From: Psococerastis gibbosa
Lineage: Eukaryota > Arthropoda > Insecta > Psocodea > Psocidae
Direction: 5' to 3'
Assembly: GCA_963971405.1 (NCBI GenBank)
Contig: OZ020491.1
Span: 26,592,855-26,656,854, forward strand
Length of the DNA stretch: 64,000 nt
Position numbers and translations under genes: made by a program. The notes beneath the pieces are model-generated. The model ran no database searches. It had not been told where the DNA came from and saw only the letters and a program-made list of their open reading frames with translations. Below are positions 1 through 13,700 of this stretch, in pieces (position 1 is the first letter of the stretch; the number at the start of each line of letters is the position of its first letter).

Positions 1-295
1 ATAACCTTTTACATTAAAACAATTTGGAAAAACACTTTAATGGTAAACGAGGAAATTCACTAGGCTGACTAGGAAAACATTCTGTAACAGGCTAAGGTAC
101 CTGCATACTAGACAATAGAAAAGGATTAAGAGGTGTACAGGCACTGCTAGAAACAAGTAACTTCTTTAGTAAGCAGTAAAAGTCAGTTGTAAACTGTAGC
201 AGAAGGATAGGGCTACATAATAAAAATAATTATCATATTAAGTAGGTGACATTATTTAATTATAACACATTATACACAGTACAAATTATATTAAC

Positions 296-1219
296 TCATG
301 TCATAAACATCTTCTTAGGCCAATCATCATCACCCCATTCCATGGAAGTACTAAACATAAGCCTCGGATTATCCCCGCAAATAGCTCCCGCCTTCCAAGC
401 ATGATGAACAAAAACGTAAGCCTCCCCATCAATATCCCTAACAATACTTCCATGTCCAGGTCCCTTAAACCTGTCATCAGAAACCAAAAGAGGCTCAGCC
501 AGTTTCTCATACGGTCCCGAAGTAGAAACATTACTACGGGCGACACCCAGAGCATACAAATCAGTACACATATTGTTCCCCGAGTAAAAAATATAATGAT
601 ATCCATTTCTAGAAATATACCAAGGCCCCTCCGTAGTAACTCCTTCCCATTCGCGATCAGGATAAAACAAACGAGTAGTAATATCATCTTTCAAAGCTAG
701 ACCATCGTCTGTTAAGTTTCTGATCGTAATGTTATAACCCTGAACAAAAAGCAACTGTAAACTGCCGTTAATGTTAACAATAGTAGAGTCAAGAGTAAAT
801 GAGTCTTTATAGATGACCAAAGGTTGATCCTGCGGCGTATAAGGTCCAGTAACATTCTTAGCTGCCGCAACTCCAATGCATAAGGTATCAGTAGATTCAG
901 TCGAGGTAAAATACACACGAAATTCGTTGCCAACTTTATGGATTTCGGGAGCCCAAAACGGATGATCCTGACCTGACCATTTGGGCAGATTAGTTTCGTT
1001 GAATACATATCCGACGAGGGTCCAATTTTGGAGATCTGTAGAGATATGGATAGGGAATTTTTCGGGGAGATTATTATTTGTGGTGGTAACTGTGTAGTAA
1101 ACACCGTCTAGAATGATGACACCAGGGTCTGGATAGTCTGCACCGTCAAGCACGGGGTTTTGAAAGTAACGGGCCGAGGTGACACCGCAGAAGATTAACA
1201 GAAACACCGCACGCCACAT
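296..1219 (-). CDS. Secreted GH43 glycoside hydrolase, copy 1 (intronless)
   Basis: Predicted 307-aa five-bladed beta-propeller hydrolase of family GH43, probably acting on arabinan or arabinoxylan side chains in the gut lumen. Residues 1-16 are a signal peptide ending before the RYFQNP segment. The DYPDPG motif gives the likely catalytic base Asp31, the LDSTIV motif the second Asp (about 144), and TTEGPW the likely acid Glu (about 197). FWAPEIH and GPGHGSIV are also present. One continuous frame with no intron. A TATA-like box lies at about 1275-1281 on the minus strand, some 57 bp upstream of the ATG. The segment after the second Asp (LLFVQGYNITI) departs from the usual LIWKG/LIWHG of the paralogues, so substrate contacts may differ. 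The family is known from bacteria and fungi; the exact substrate is inference. Confidence 0.92.
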   Translation of the reverse strand: MWRAVFLLIFCGVTSARYFQNPVLDGADYPDPGVIILDGVYYTVTTTNNNLPEKFPIHISTDLQNWTLVGYVFNETNLPKWSGQDHPFWAPEIHKVGNEFRVYFTSTESTDTLCIGVAAAKNVTGPYTPQDQPLVIYKDSFTLDSTIVNINGSLQLLFVQGYNITIRNLTDDGLALKDDITTRLFYPDREWEGVTTEGPWYISRNGYHYIFYSGNNMCTDLYALGVARSNVSTSGPYEKLAEPLLVSDDRFKGPGHGSIVRDIDGEAYVFVHHAWKAGAICGDNPRLMFSTSMEWGDDDWPKKMFMT

Positions 1220-1274
1220 TTTGTAACAAAAGTTTCGTTCAAATGTACAAGCTGCGAAGTTGGTGGCTTTTAAC

Positions 1275-1281
1275 TGTTATA
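1275..1281 (-). promoter_or_regulatory. TATA-like box of GH43 copy 1
   Basis: The minus strand reads TATAAC about 57 bp upstream of the start codon. Comparable boxes sit upstream of copies 2, 3, 4, 6 and 7, which supports a real core promoter. Confidence 0.45.
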
Positions 1282-2230
1282 GCACAATGCCAGCTTCGAA
1301 TTCCTTGTTATCCGATAAGATAGACCGTGACAATGGACCGTGGAATTGGTAGCAATATGTTGCATAATTGTTAAGAAATTATTAAATATGAACTAGATGT
1401 GGGTTTTTGTAAGTATTCACAATGACAACCATCCCACCTCGAATGAGTAAATATGTCGCTTATTATGGAAACGTAATACCCGTACCCGTTTTACTGCATT
1501 CCCAGGTTGATAAATGGAATTCACCTTAAGATGTGTAAAAACTCAGAAAAGTATTACTTTACTCATTGAGACGACTGTATCGGATACATGTTTTAAGTTG
1601 TTGGCATGCAAATAACCTTAAAAAACATACAATATAAGAAAAAATCCCAATACTTCTCACTCCACCCTTATAAGTAGTAACCATTCCCATTTTCCTCATA
1701 CAAACCCGTACAAAAAATAATTCCTTTACATACCTCAGGACAGTTTGTAAACACAAAAAACTTTAATGTTCTTGTACTGATAGTACAGTGCAATACATAC
1801 GGTACATTGCACATAAATATAGAATGTAAAACACTGAAAGAAGTTGACAAGACGTATACGATTTGTGACACTGACAGTATCATTTAAAATGCAAAAGAGC
1901 ATTATAACCGTTTGAAGTGCCCGTCCCCCTAGCCTTCTAAAGTTAGAAACTTCTTCTAAATAAAAGAAAGCTAACAAGGGAACGAAGAAAGCAAAAAGGG
2001 AAAGGGGCAATATGAAAGGGAACAAAAGAATACTCGGGATCGAAAAATTGATAAATAGGAAAGCATGCACGGATTCACTAGTATACCGGTACTTTTTTCT
2101 ATGTGCTCACTTCCTGACATTTTAAATTTATGCATAAGTTTACCACCTTCCTACACGATAAAGATCTATTTCTTTTTAATAAGTGCATTAAGAGGAAGCT
2201 GGCCGTACAAATTGGCCACCCCTGGATCAC
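1282..2230. other. Spacer with no recognised gene
   Basis: AT-rich sequence between the first GH43 gene and a hairpin element. Several short open frames occur on the minus strand, but none has recognisable domains or convincing composition. Confidence 0.5.
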
Positions 2231-2231
2231 A

Positions 2232-2553
2232 ACAAAATAGGTTGGTTTTTATTTCTTATTTAACTTTTTTAATTATTTTATAGAGATTTGGTATATTCAA
2301 TTGGTAGAGGACTATTTCATACACCCTATTATAAGGGTTTTATTTTTATTTTTAATGTTATAATTATGTGTCCATGAATTGGACAATTCGGTAAAACTCT
2401 GTCTATTATCAGTTTCACGGAAAAACTCCTGCCCCAAAACAAAAAAGTACTTCGTAGTGCTATGCATGAAATAGTCCTCTACCAATTGAATATACCAAAA
2501 TCACTGTAAAATAAATAAAAAAGTTAAATAAAAAATAAAAACCACTCTATTTT
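2232..2553. repeat. Hairpin MITE, TTGGTAGAGGAC family
   Basis: The two ends are inverted copies: a poly-T-rich arm leading into TATTCAATTGGTAGAGGACT, mirrored by AGTCCTCTACCAATTGAATA near 2472-2495 and a poly-A-rich arm. About 320 bp in all. No coding capacity. Confidence 0.75.
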
Positions 2554-3144
2554 GCATAACATTTTTTTCTTTTTTTTCTGCCATCTTATGCCGGACGCCT
2601 CAAAAAATTGTAAAACCACAACATGTCAAAATCCGTGCTTTTTTAAATGCGACTTAGCACCTTATTTCACCATACCCATCACTCTCCTTGGCTTTGCCTC
2701 ATGAACTGTTTTCGTATTTCCCCCCCCCCCCCCTCTATAAGATAAGAATAACCTGGTGACCCCTAATGGGAGGCAGCGGAAAAAGGAACAAAATTAACAC
2801 AACTTTTAAACCTTCTCCGACTAGATTACCGATATAAACTGTTCGCGAATGACCCTCATTACTAGTTGAAAGAAAACCCATTTATCTAAATGACATGCTG
2901 CTATTTTTTCACTAACGAGCGTTCGGAATCTCATTATAAAACAAGGGAAAGGATTCCAATTATTAATGAAAATTAGACATTAGATTGTAAAGTGATCACC
3001 AGTTATTAGAAAATAACTATAATGACTTCATCAAATAAAAATGGTACACCATTGGGCGACTAAATTTAACATCACTCCCAGATTCAAATTTCCAACACCC
3101 ACGGGCTGTATTGCTTGGGTTTCCAACTCTTTCTGCCTGCCCCG

Positions 3145-3450
3145 CGCGCGTCAGTTTAGATGTCTTCGCGAGAGGTGCTTCATAGCATAACAACCCAAAG
3201 AAGGCTGAAAGGCTGCGTTAACCCAAGCAGAAGCTCCTTTCCACTCCCTGTGCCCACTGTGCACGTCGGTTTAGTTGTCTTCGCGAGTAGTGCATCACAA
3301 TATAACGACCCAAGTGAGGCTAAAGGCCGAGCTGCGTTTTCTAAAACAGAAGACCCTTCCCACATTTTAGGCCTGCTATGAGCGTCAGTTTAAATGTCGC
3401 CTTCGGGAATAGATAATATAATATAACAGCCCAAGCAAGGCTGAATTTCA
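3145..3450. repeat. Tandem repeat, about 112-118 bp x 3
   Basis: Three diverged units beginning near 3149, 3261 and 3379. Each has CGTCRGTTTARWTGTC, then an ATAACRRCCCAA block and an AAGGCTGAA-like block. The open frames across it are by-products of the repeat. Confidence 0.7.
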
Positions 3451-3502
3451 GTCCCCAGTAACTCTCAATGCCAAAAATTAAAAACAACTTATGATATTAG
3501 TC

Positions 3503-4321
3503 CAGGGTAGAAGCTTTTAAAAATGGTAAAAAGTGATATCAAATTATAGTAAGAAGAAACCCATTGGAAATGGAAGATAATACGATAAAAATGAAAGTAG
3601 AAATAAATTACGGGCGATCTGAGACCGGGAAGTAGCTGGGAACGAGTTTATAAGGGTGAAATACGGTAGAACATATAAATAGAAAATATATCTTGACTTC
3701 TGATTCATAATTTAGATTTCATTTATAATGGTGTTTTGAACAATCTTGCCAATTTTCAGCTAGGTGCGAATTATTGTAATCTCGGATGTCTATATTGACC
3801 GGACTTTATTCTAAATATTAAAGATATCATTTTTCGGATTCGATTTTTTTTCGTTTTTTTCATTTTCTAAGAAAATTTAGCACAGTAGTGTATATTGTTT
3901 TTACGACGTGAAATTTTCGATTGAAAATTAGGGTGCTTTCTCGATATTTAGTCAAAATTAGGTGAAAAAAAAAATATTTTAAATAAAAAAAAATACAGTT
4001 TATTTAGAACATAAAAAAGGTAAGTTTTCACGAAATTTCGTTTATAAAAATTTGTTTTGTAAAAAAAGTTTAAACACTGAAGTTGTAGATCTTCCTATTA
4101 GCTACATTTTTTATATTTAACATTTTTCCATAGGACTTGCAGTTTTGCAGGAAATCAAGATATACCGTATTTCACCATCAACAACTGGTACCCAGCTACT
4201 TCCCGACCTCAGATCGTCCGTAATTTATTTTTCCTTTCATTTTTATCACATTATCTTCCATTTCCAATGGGTTTCATCCTACTACAATTTGATGTCGTTT
4301 AAAAAAATTATCTACCCTGGA
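3503..4321. repeat. Foldback element, copy with shortened left arm
   Basis: The left arm (3503-about 3668, beginning CCAGGGTAGA) is the inverse of the right end (…TCTACCCTGG at about 4321). Both contain the block ACCCATTGGAAATGGAAGAT or its complement and AAATTACGGGCGATC. The right arm reaches back to about 3795 (TTGACCGGAC). It is the same family as 10120-13013 but has lost most of its left arm and interior. Confidence 0.75.
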
Positions 4322-4739
4322 ATATGAAATAACTGTAGTTGTTTACAACATGAATGAACTAAATCTTAAATAAATTGAGTACTAAATTAAATAAAAAGAA
4401 ACTTGCCGGATTTTATAGTGCCTATTTTCTACTGCCCATATCCTATATCATAGCAATTTTCCCTTCAGTTTTCCTTTTAAATTAGTATCTCCAAAGGAAA
4501 CACAACATTTCAGCCTTCCCTCACTAAGGAGTCGGTGGGCGGGGGAAGTGCAATAGACTTCACTAGTAGGATGGACATATTTCTAAATGATGGCCTACTT
4601 GACATAGCTGAATAGAAAATCAAACGCAACAAGTATCAATGACAGGAAGTCTCGAAAGAAAACGTGTGTGAATATACAAGAGACAAGAGAATACAAGTAT
4701 TTAAGCAACAGCTCTTCAACAACAGCTTTTATTCTCAAA

Positions 4740-7700
4740 ATGGCGCAAGAACTGGGTTTAAGTCAGAAATTGTTACATTTGGACGGGATCCCATTTCCGG
4801 TCCCGCCAAAATTGTCGGGATTTAAAATGAAGCTTTGGTGGGGTTATATGATAATGCTAGATTTATTTAATTTTTCGTTTTTTCTTTCGGTCACAATTGA
4901 GTTAATAACCAATTGTAGAGATCTGCCACGGATTTGTGCTTGTGGATTCCCCGTGTTAACTGTAGGTCAGATATTGATTCGAAATATGAATTTGTGGCTG
5001 CAGAGGAAAACGTTTATACAGATCACCGAAGAAATCTATCAAGTATGTTTTTTTTTTTCTATTTTAAAAAGGTTAATTGCATACAAAAATTTAATGAATG
5101 TATCCGATTGACCTCTTCAGTCGCCTCAGTAGGTTAGTAACCGTGTTGAGTTACGACACGTCTCCGATCGCATGGCGTGTAAAGAATCGCACAGGTGCAA
5201 GCACGTTACCACCTGGCCATCGAAGTCGATGTAGGCCTATATGGATATTATTTTCTTTAGCTTTCTCTCCTTTATCTACATTCTTAGTACCTCTAGAGTT
5301 TTACATAGGCGGGGTTTCCACATACGTCAATGGTCAATGAGAAATATGGTTTCGACGTGGTAGAAGAATTTTTAGTATGTCTTTAATGTCTGCTAAAACG
5401 TCAATTTCACATTTCTCATTGACCATTGACGTATGCGGAAACCTCGCCTTAGGAGAATTCAACGTTGTCTCGGGCCTCTGACCCGCAGAAAAAAAAAGTT
5501 TAAAGCTAGTGGCGACCTGGTCTTGCCCCCCCCCCCCCCCACAAATATAGTCAGGACATGTAGAGCAGTGGTACGGACTTTCACCCGAAAAATTGTTGGT
5601 TCGAGTCCCACACTTCCTTCATTTTCTGGCCATGCTTCTGAGGGCACGTAAAGCAGGCGGTCCCGGGCCTTCCTAGTTGAGTGCAAGAGCAGGCTTTACA
5701 GCCCTAACTCCGCTAGGTTGGCTGAGTAATAGAACAGAACAGTCCTTATTTATTTATTTAATATGCGGCACTGGTTCAGCTGGCTGTGGCCCAATTATGG
5801 CAACTGGTATTAACTTACTCCGGGGGTTAAAATTGTAGATAAACAAATTTTGAATAGCAGTTTCCGTTGAAAAATTATCTTGTTTACATTTTTAATACCA
5901 GGGTATTATATTAACCCCGGTATTATTATCCCATGATCGGGCCGCTGATTTAAGAAGAGCTTAACCTGAAAAGGTTTGAATACCCTAGCCCACTGGTCTG
6001 AGTAGTGGCAAAAATGTGCGGGGCGGTTACATCCAAATTAATTATGTTTTCTTGAAGCTTTCATCGGACATGAATGAAGACAAAGACTTCAAAATGAACA
6101 ATTCAATACGATCGAAAGGCATAATGACCATACTTCGCAATGTCTTTTTCTCTCGAATGGGCATTGAGTATTCTCTTGTACTCGGGCTTTCGACAAAGTG
6201 CTTTATAAATAGTTGGAGGGGTAAGTAGCTATAAGGATAACATCAGAATCTGAATATTAAGAGTGAATAGCCCTTAGGAAATTGGCAGCCCGAAATTTGT
6301 TGTTTTTATTGACTTTTAATTTTTTTATTTAATTAACAAAGCAAGTCATTAAAGATTTGACTCATGGAAGTTGTAGAAGACTACTTCATGCATCATATAA
6401 TAGGAAATAATAATTTTTTGGTACCTTAGTTCTTTCATAAATACCAGAAGGGACTAAAATTATACGTATTCTGGGATTTCTGGAAGAACTACAAACCCGA
6501 AAAGTGAAAATACCCGATTATATGATGCACGAAGTAGTGTTCTACAACTTAGATGAGCCAAATTTTTAATAACTTGCTGAGTTAATTAAATAAAAAATGA
6601 AAAGTGTTTAATTTTAGGGTGCTAATTTTCTACGTAGCATATCCTCTTAAGAGTGTACAGCCCGTTAGGAAATCGGCAGCCCGAAATTTAATAATTTTTA
6701 TTTAATTAACTAAACATGTTATTAAAGATTTGGCTCATTAAAGTTGTAGAAGACTACTTCATGTATTATATAATAAGATATTTCTAATTTTCGAAACTGT
6801 AGTTTTTTCATAAGCATGAGAATATTTTGTAAACAATAACTTTTCACGTATAATTGAATTTATAAAAAAAACTAGAATTTCGAAAACTAAAAATACCTTA
6901 TTATATGATGCATGAAGTAGTCTTCTACAACTTAAATGAGCCAAATCTTTAATAACATGCTTAGTTAATTAAATAAAAAGTATTGAATTTCGGGCTGTCA
7001 ATTTCCTACGGGCTGTACACTCTTAACAATAAAACATAGGATTTGGATTTGGTTACCACCAGAACCCCCTTTCTTGACCACAGCTAAATTTGGGTCGTCA
7101 ACTTGCCCGACAGCCTCCGGTGAAGATAAGGTAACCATTAGGCTTGGGTGGACCCAGATCCGGCAGACCCTAGACCCAGACCCAAGCTTTAGGACGGAGA
7201 AAACCGTCACAGTCGAAAATAAATTCTCAGAACTATTAATTAACATAGACAGACGGTCCGAACCTCCCATAATTATCTACCTAATTTACTAATTATAACT
7301 AATATACGTATTATTATCTAAGATATTGGTAATCAGCACTATTTACGACAAATCAACGATTTCAAGATGGCGTCCAGTCAAAGTGAAAATAATTGAATAA
7401 GTAAAAGTTCATAGTCGTCATTGTGGTTCGAAATTTGGAACACAAGAGGGTTTTGTGTGTTGATGTTGTGGTCAAAAAAGAATGGATTTTTTTTAAATCA
7501 ACATACGAGGACATAGCGCAGCATAGAGGAAAAGCGGGGTCTGCGCTTGCATGAAATCTCCTTACACCTGATCGACCTGCAGCCTGATCGAGGCGATTAT
7601 AATACGGGTATTTATTTAATCCCCTGGTATTTAAAATGTAAACAAGATAATTGTATAATGGAAAGTGCCATTCAAAATTTGTTTGCTTACAGTTATAGTC

Positions 7701-10700
7701 CTAGGGCATTAAATAAATACCCTAGGATTATAACTGTAAACAAACAAATTTTGAATGACACTTTCCATTATACAATTATCTTGTTTACCAGTGGATTAAA
7801 TAAATACCGGTATTATAAACGCCCCGATCAGGCTGCAGAGCCAAAAGGGATTTTTTTCTTCGCAACGGCGGACATTTTTTTTTAAATTTTTTAGCTTTGT
7901 TAACATAAACAAAGATTCAAAGTATTTTTAGAGATACAATATATTCTGGAATCATAAGTGGTAAGGAGACAGTATGACATAAAAAAAAACGTGATACCTC
8001 AAAATAATGATTTTGGCGGTTAAACCGGTTTTTATTTCCACGCTTCACATGATAACGAAGTTACTCATTCATTGTTATGAGGCTACTCCAATTTGTACGG
8101 TGTAATTAGTTCTTCGAACCCAAAGCTCGTGTTTTATACCTCTCTCTCTCTCTCTCTTCCCTCTTTCCATGTCCAGTATTCTCTGGACAAGGAGCATATA
8201 TTACAATACCGTATAATCTTCTTTCTTTCTTTTCCCTGTCCAGTATCCCCTGGACAACGAGCATATATTTACAAAATACAATCACTTACATAATAATAAT
8301 AATAAAAATACGTGTATTTATCAATAAACATTACGAAGTTAACTAAAAACCGGTGCCAAAAAGGCGCGTTGGGATCACCGCTAAATTTACTATACCGCAG
8401 TAGTATATTATTTATAATATTTTCATGGTATCCGGCCCTGATCATTTCATGGTAGCAACTCAAACCTCTATAGTGACAGAATTTCTGTTGTAGTTCATTT
8501 GTAATTAGGAACCGTGAGGAAACCACGTCCTGTTTGCCTAGTGCTTACATTATTAGCAGAAATTCTGTCATCTTGGAAGTTACTTACAACCATTGTCAGC
8601 AAAATTTTCTATTACAATAGTTCAAATGACAAAATTCCCTTAAAAATTATCCTCGTGCTAACATTGTAACCTGTTTTATTGAGTATCATCATGGCAAATT
8701 TTTGGCAACTAACAATTTTTTTAGTTTTTGTAACTCCAGCACTATGGCTAAGGAATATACGTGACGGACGGTACAACAGTTTCAAAACAGAGGTTTGTTG
8801 TCCGTCCTTAGCCATGAGTTTAGGCCAAGAAGAGCGAATGCTCTTATGTTAACGCAGCTTTTTAAACTTCTTTGCAGGATTATCTAAAACCCTCACAGAA
8901 TTAGCCTGGGCGCCGTTTCACCAGGAAGACCCTACATATTATTCAATCCTAATTGTTTACCTCTTGCAGGATTATCTAAAACCCTCACAGCATTAGCCTG
9001 GGTGCCGTTTGACCAGGAAGACCCTACATATAATTTAATCCTAATTGTTTACCGTTTGCAGGATTATCTAAAACCTTCACAGCATTAGCCTGGGCGCCGT
9101 TTGACCAGGAAGACCCTACATATAATTTAATCCTAATTGTTTACCTTTTGCAGGATTATCTAAAACCCTCACAGCATTAGCCTGGGCACCGTTTGACCAG
9201 GAAGACCCTACATATAATTTAATCCTAATTGTTTACCTCTTGCAGGATTATCTAAAACCTTCACAGCATTAGCCTGGGTGCCATTTGGCCAGGAGGACCC
9301 TATATATAATTTAATCCTAATTATTTACCTTTTGCAGGATTATCTAAAACCCTCACAGCAATTGCCTGGGCGCCGTTTGACCAGAAAGACCCTACATATA
9401 ATTTAATTCTAATTGTTTATCAAGTGTTTGGTCTCTTTGCTTCGCTTACCAAGGGAATGACGGGCGAATTCTTCTTGCAAACACTTATCCTTATACCTAG
9501 CGTATTCAATGAACATCTCCGCGAAAACCTGGTCATCATAATGCTGTCGGAATTCGAAAACGAGAAGACTAGAAAATTGCGGCTTGCAAAATGGATCAAG
9601 TATCATCAAAGGGCTTTAAGGTACGGTACAAGCTGATCAAGGCAAGGCTGCACGTGAATGTGTGAGAAAATATGAGTGTGAACGTAGATGGTAGCGAATT
9701 GAATTGAATTGAAAACTACTTTATTGCAAAACAACATAACAAACGGCGAACAAAAAGACTATAAAGTCTTTTTTTCGTGCTAACCTTAAAAAAACAAAAA
9801 CATTGTATACATTATTGATAGATGCTTAAAATTAAATAGAGAAGAAACAAGAGAGAGAAAAAATCCCTTTCGGCTCTGGCCGATCAGGAGTAGGGAGATT
9901 CCGCAGACCCTGCTTTTCCTCTACGCTACCTACGCTTGCATTTAATAACAAATAAAAATACTTCATTATTTTCCCGACCACAACATCAACACACAAAACA
10001 CTCTTGTGTTCCAAATTGCGAACCACAATGCCGACTATGAACTTTTATTTATCAAATTATTTTCACTTTGACTGGATGCCATCTTAAAATGGTTGATTTG
10101 TCGTAAAAAGTGGTGATAGCCCAGGGTAGATAATTTTATTTAAGACATTAAATTATAGTAGAATGAAACCAATTGGAAATGGAAAGTAATATGACAAGAC
10201 AGTAAACGAAAAATAAATTACGGGCGTTCGGTTCGGGGGTAGGTAGGGGTGGTTTTTAAGGGTGAAATACGGTAAATCTTCATTTCCAGCAAAACTACAA
10301 GTCCTATGGAAAAACGTCAAATAGCAAAAAGGTAGGTAATAAGTAGGTGTACAACTTTAGTGATTACACTTTTTTCACATAACCTCAAATTTTATGAGAA
10401 AAATGCCAAAAACGAGGGTTTTGGTTTTAATTTTTAACTTTCACAAAAAAAAAAAAGTTTTTTCACGTGAAAATTGGGGAAAACTTACTTTTTTATATTA
10501 TAAATACACTGTAATTTTTTTTATTAAAATATTAATTCTTTCCAACTAATTTTGACTATACATGGAAAAATTTTCAATCAAAAAATCTCACGTCAAAATG
10601 TCAATTTTTTTAATAAATTAGGTAGATTTTTGTTCGTTGAAATCTCTACTTTCCGAAGGTATAATGAACAATACACACTACTGTGCAAAATTTTCTTAAA

Positions 10701-13700
10701 AAATGCAAAAAACCAAATCGAAAAATGATGTCTTTAATATTTAAAATATAGTCCGGTCAATTTAGTCATCCAAAATTACAATAACTCGCATCTAATATTG
10801 TACCAAAATATAATTTGATTTTATTTTTTAGGATATGTTGTAAACTTTTACTTTTTGTCACTTGTTTCTTTCTCGACATGACTGACTATCAGCTGCATCA
10901 CGAACGGCCCATCTCCCCAGCTCTTGGGAAAACCAGGTGGAAAACATAACTCAGGATGTATAGGCTAGCTCAAAACGTCTCCCAAGACTAGGGAGCAAGC
11001 ATCACTCTTAAAATTGCTTGGGGTACCTTAGCAGGGATTAGCCTATTCCGATCAACTGTCAAACTCAAAAGGTAGTCTAACATTCTTTGACTTGTCAATA
11101 ACAGCCGCGACGTACAAACCCAAATAGTCCATCGCCTAATCCCTACTACAGTATCCCAAGAACCGACTCTCAGGGTTGTTGAACCACAAAACTAGGGTGC
11201 CTCTTAAATGAAACCAACAAGCTATAGGGAAACTGACCAAAGCAATTTATTGGAGAAAATTGTGAATCGGGGAAAACAACACCACAACTTTACACAACTT
11301 ACATTTTACATATACTGTATATTAAAGATAATTGACCTTTGGCTACCGGCAAATTAAAGTTACATAATAAACAAATTTAGATACAATCAATTGAACAATA
11401 TAGTTAAACCCTAAGAAAGAAAATAAAGCCAGTCCATGTTTACGTGAGCAGACCTCGGTTAGCATCAACCTATTGTACGTTTACCTAACTTAAAATTTAA
11501 ACTAGGACAAAACGCCTCGGGGCGCCAACCACTTACTCCTTTTCCTAATTTACCAAAATTGTAACTAGTGCTCCTTTTATTAAGGCGTGGTCCACTTAAT
11601 AAAAAGCTTGCCAACATACAGGTTAAACAGTAAGCTCAACTAACAGAGATATGCTTACGTAACAGGTAAAAGATAATAGACAATTTTAACAAATGCTGTA
11701 GCTGATTGATTGCCGGATTATATGTAACAAAAATTGAAACGATGCTACCTGGACTGAAGCGAAGAAATACCCGGAAAAGAAAGTTGTCTGACGTAGCGCC
11801 CGCGAGGTGTCGAACAGCCTCTCAGCAATTTCAGACTACCCCATCAGCATCGTCCTTGGTCGTTACTGGCCCAGGGTGGACCACCCCCGGCTGAATCCGG
11901 TTGTTACATCATCTTTTTATATATGCCGGTTCCCCCTAGCCACCAAGCCCGGTCCTCCCAGGATTGCCGAAACCCGTTCCTTAGCCTTCCATAGGCCCCT
12001 TCAACACTTATCGGCTTTATCCTTCTCACTTTCCATGGCCATATCTCCGGGTTTCAACACAAGTCACGTTTTCGACACTCTTCACTTAATTTGTATAATA
12101 TTCAAGTAAAATTGAAGTAAAAATCCCCTTTTCTCCTTTGCAAAAGTCTCACACTCTCACAGCTGTTCTTGACAGCTCCCTGAAGAGTTCCAAACTGTCC
12201 GGATTAAAATTGGTCACTTTACGCGCCATTTTTCAAAACCTTACAATGTAACCTTAAACATGCTATTTAAGAACGGAAATATTACTATTTTTATTTCAGA
12301 GCTGATTGACACATACATGTATATAAATACAGGGCATAGATAAACTAAATTGACCGGACTATGTTTTCAATATTAAAGACATCATTTTTCGATTTGGTTC
12401 TTTGCATTTTTTAAGAAAATTTTGCACAGTAGTGTATATTGTTCTTTCTACCATCGGAAAGTAGAGATTTCAACAAACAAAAATCCCACATAATTTATTT
12501 AAAAAATCGACATTTTGACGTGAGATTTTTCGATTGAAAATTAGGCTGCTTTTTCCACGTCTAGTCAAAATTAGTTGGAACAAATTAACATTTTAAATCA
12601 AAAAAATTACAGTGTATTTATATTATAAAAAAGTAAGTTTCCCCCAATTTTCACGTGAAAAAACATTTTTTTGTGATAGTTAAAAATAAAAAACAAAAAC
12701 CCTGCTTTTTGGCATTTTTCTCATAAAATTTGAGGTTATGTGAAAAAAATGTAATCACTAAAGTTGTACATCTTCTTATTATCTACCTTTTTGCTATTTG
12801 ACGTTTTTTCATGGGACTTGTAGTTTTGTCGGAAATGAAGATGTACCGTATTTCACCCCTAAAAACCACCCCTACCTGCCTCCCGAACTCAGATCGCCCG
12901 TAATTTATTATTCCTTTAATGTCTGTCATATTATCTTTCATTTCCAATGGGTTTCATTCTACTATAATTTAATGTTTCTTTTCACCATTTTTCAGGGGAT
13001 CTACCCTGGGCTATGATTACCATTATCGTAGATAATAATACGGACTTTCAGTCAAATTTTAATTCATTCCTCTGCGACTAATATTAACTGAGATATGAAT
13101 TATACAAGGTTTCAATCGGCCGCCATCTTGTAACTAAATAGTGGACCTAGCTGGTTAACGAAGTCGATCAAGACATTTGTATGATAAATTTTTGTGCCAA
13201 GTTTCATCAAAATCGGATAATATTTACGGAAGTTAGAGTGTTTCCTAAAATCGATATACATACATATATACAAGAAGTTCAACTGCTGCCTCCACCACTT
13301 GGGCCTGCCTTCGGCCTCGCGGTCACTGCTCATGTAACTCCGACGGTAGCTCGGCCTACGGCCTCGCAGTCACTGCTCATGTAAATTAATTGTGGTCACA
13401 CACAACACACACGAAGCACCAATTGTCGGGATAAACGAAAATTAATGGTAGCGCGGTCTGTCGCTAGATGTCAGTTGATGTCGGTTGGCGGTGGTAGCAC
13501 CAACTGTCGGGATAAACGAAAATTAAATGTAGCGCAGTCTGCCGCTAGATGTCGGTTGATGTCTGCCAGATCCAATGTAAAATATTCCAAAATCAAATTA
13601 TAAAAACATTCACCAGTGGACGAAAGTGTTAATCTAAACCATCCTCGAATCTCCTTGAACACACAAAACAATATTCATCATAATCGGTCCAGTCGTTTGA

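Noticed and set aside
401..700. Open frames on the opposite strand of GH43 genes (also 20468-20824, 21802-22419, 29864-30367, 32637-32988)
   Set aside because: They mirror conserved GH43 codons, have no domain of their own, and recur at the same place opposite each paralogue, as expected for antisense shadows.
5550..5620. A tRNA gene
   Set aside because: Only the A-box-like and B-box blocks are recognisable; acceptor and anticodon stems do not pair, and the same head recurs with a SINE body elsewhere.
5459..5686. Short proteins across 5433-5686
   Set aside because: They overlap a SINE and a poly-C run and have no family features.
8684..8792. A longer receptor exon 3 (start at 8684, end at donor GTTTGT 8793)
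   Set aside because: It reads a nice hydrophobic stretch, but neither end has the phase required by exons 2 and 4, whereas 8725-8760 fits both and its acceptor has a good branch-point-like CTAAC and T tract.
8874..9424. CRISPR-like regular array
   Set aside because: The whole 92-bp unit is repeated with no unique spacers, it copies an exon, and the genome is eukaryotic.
11706..12109. A gene inside the foldback element
   Set aside because: The more GC-rich stretch gives only short overlapping frames with no recognisable domain or splice-consistent join.
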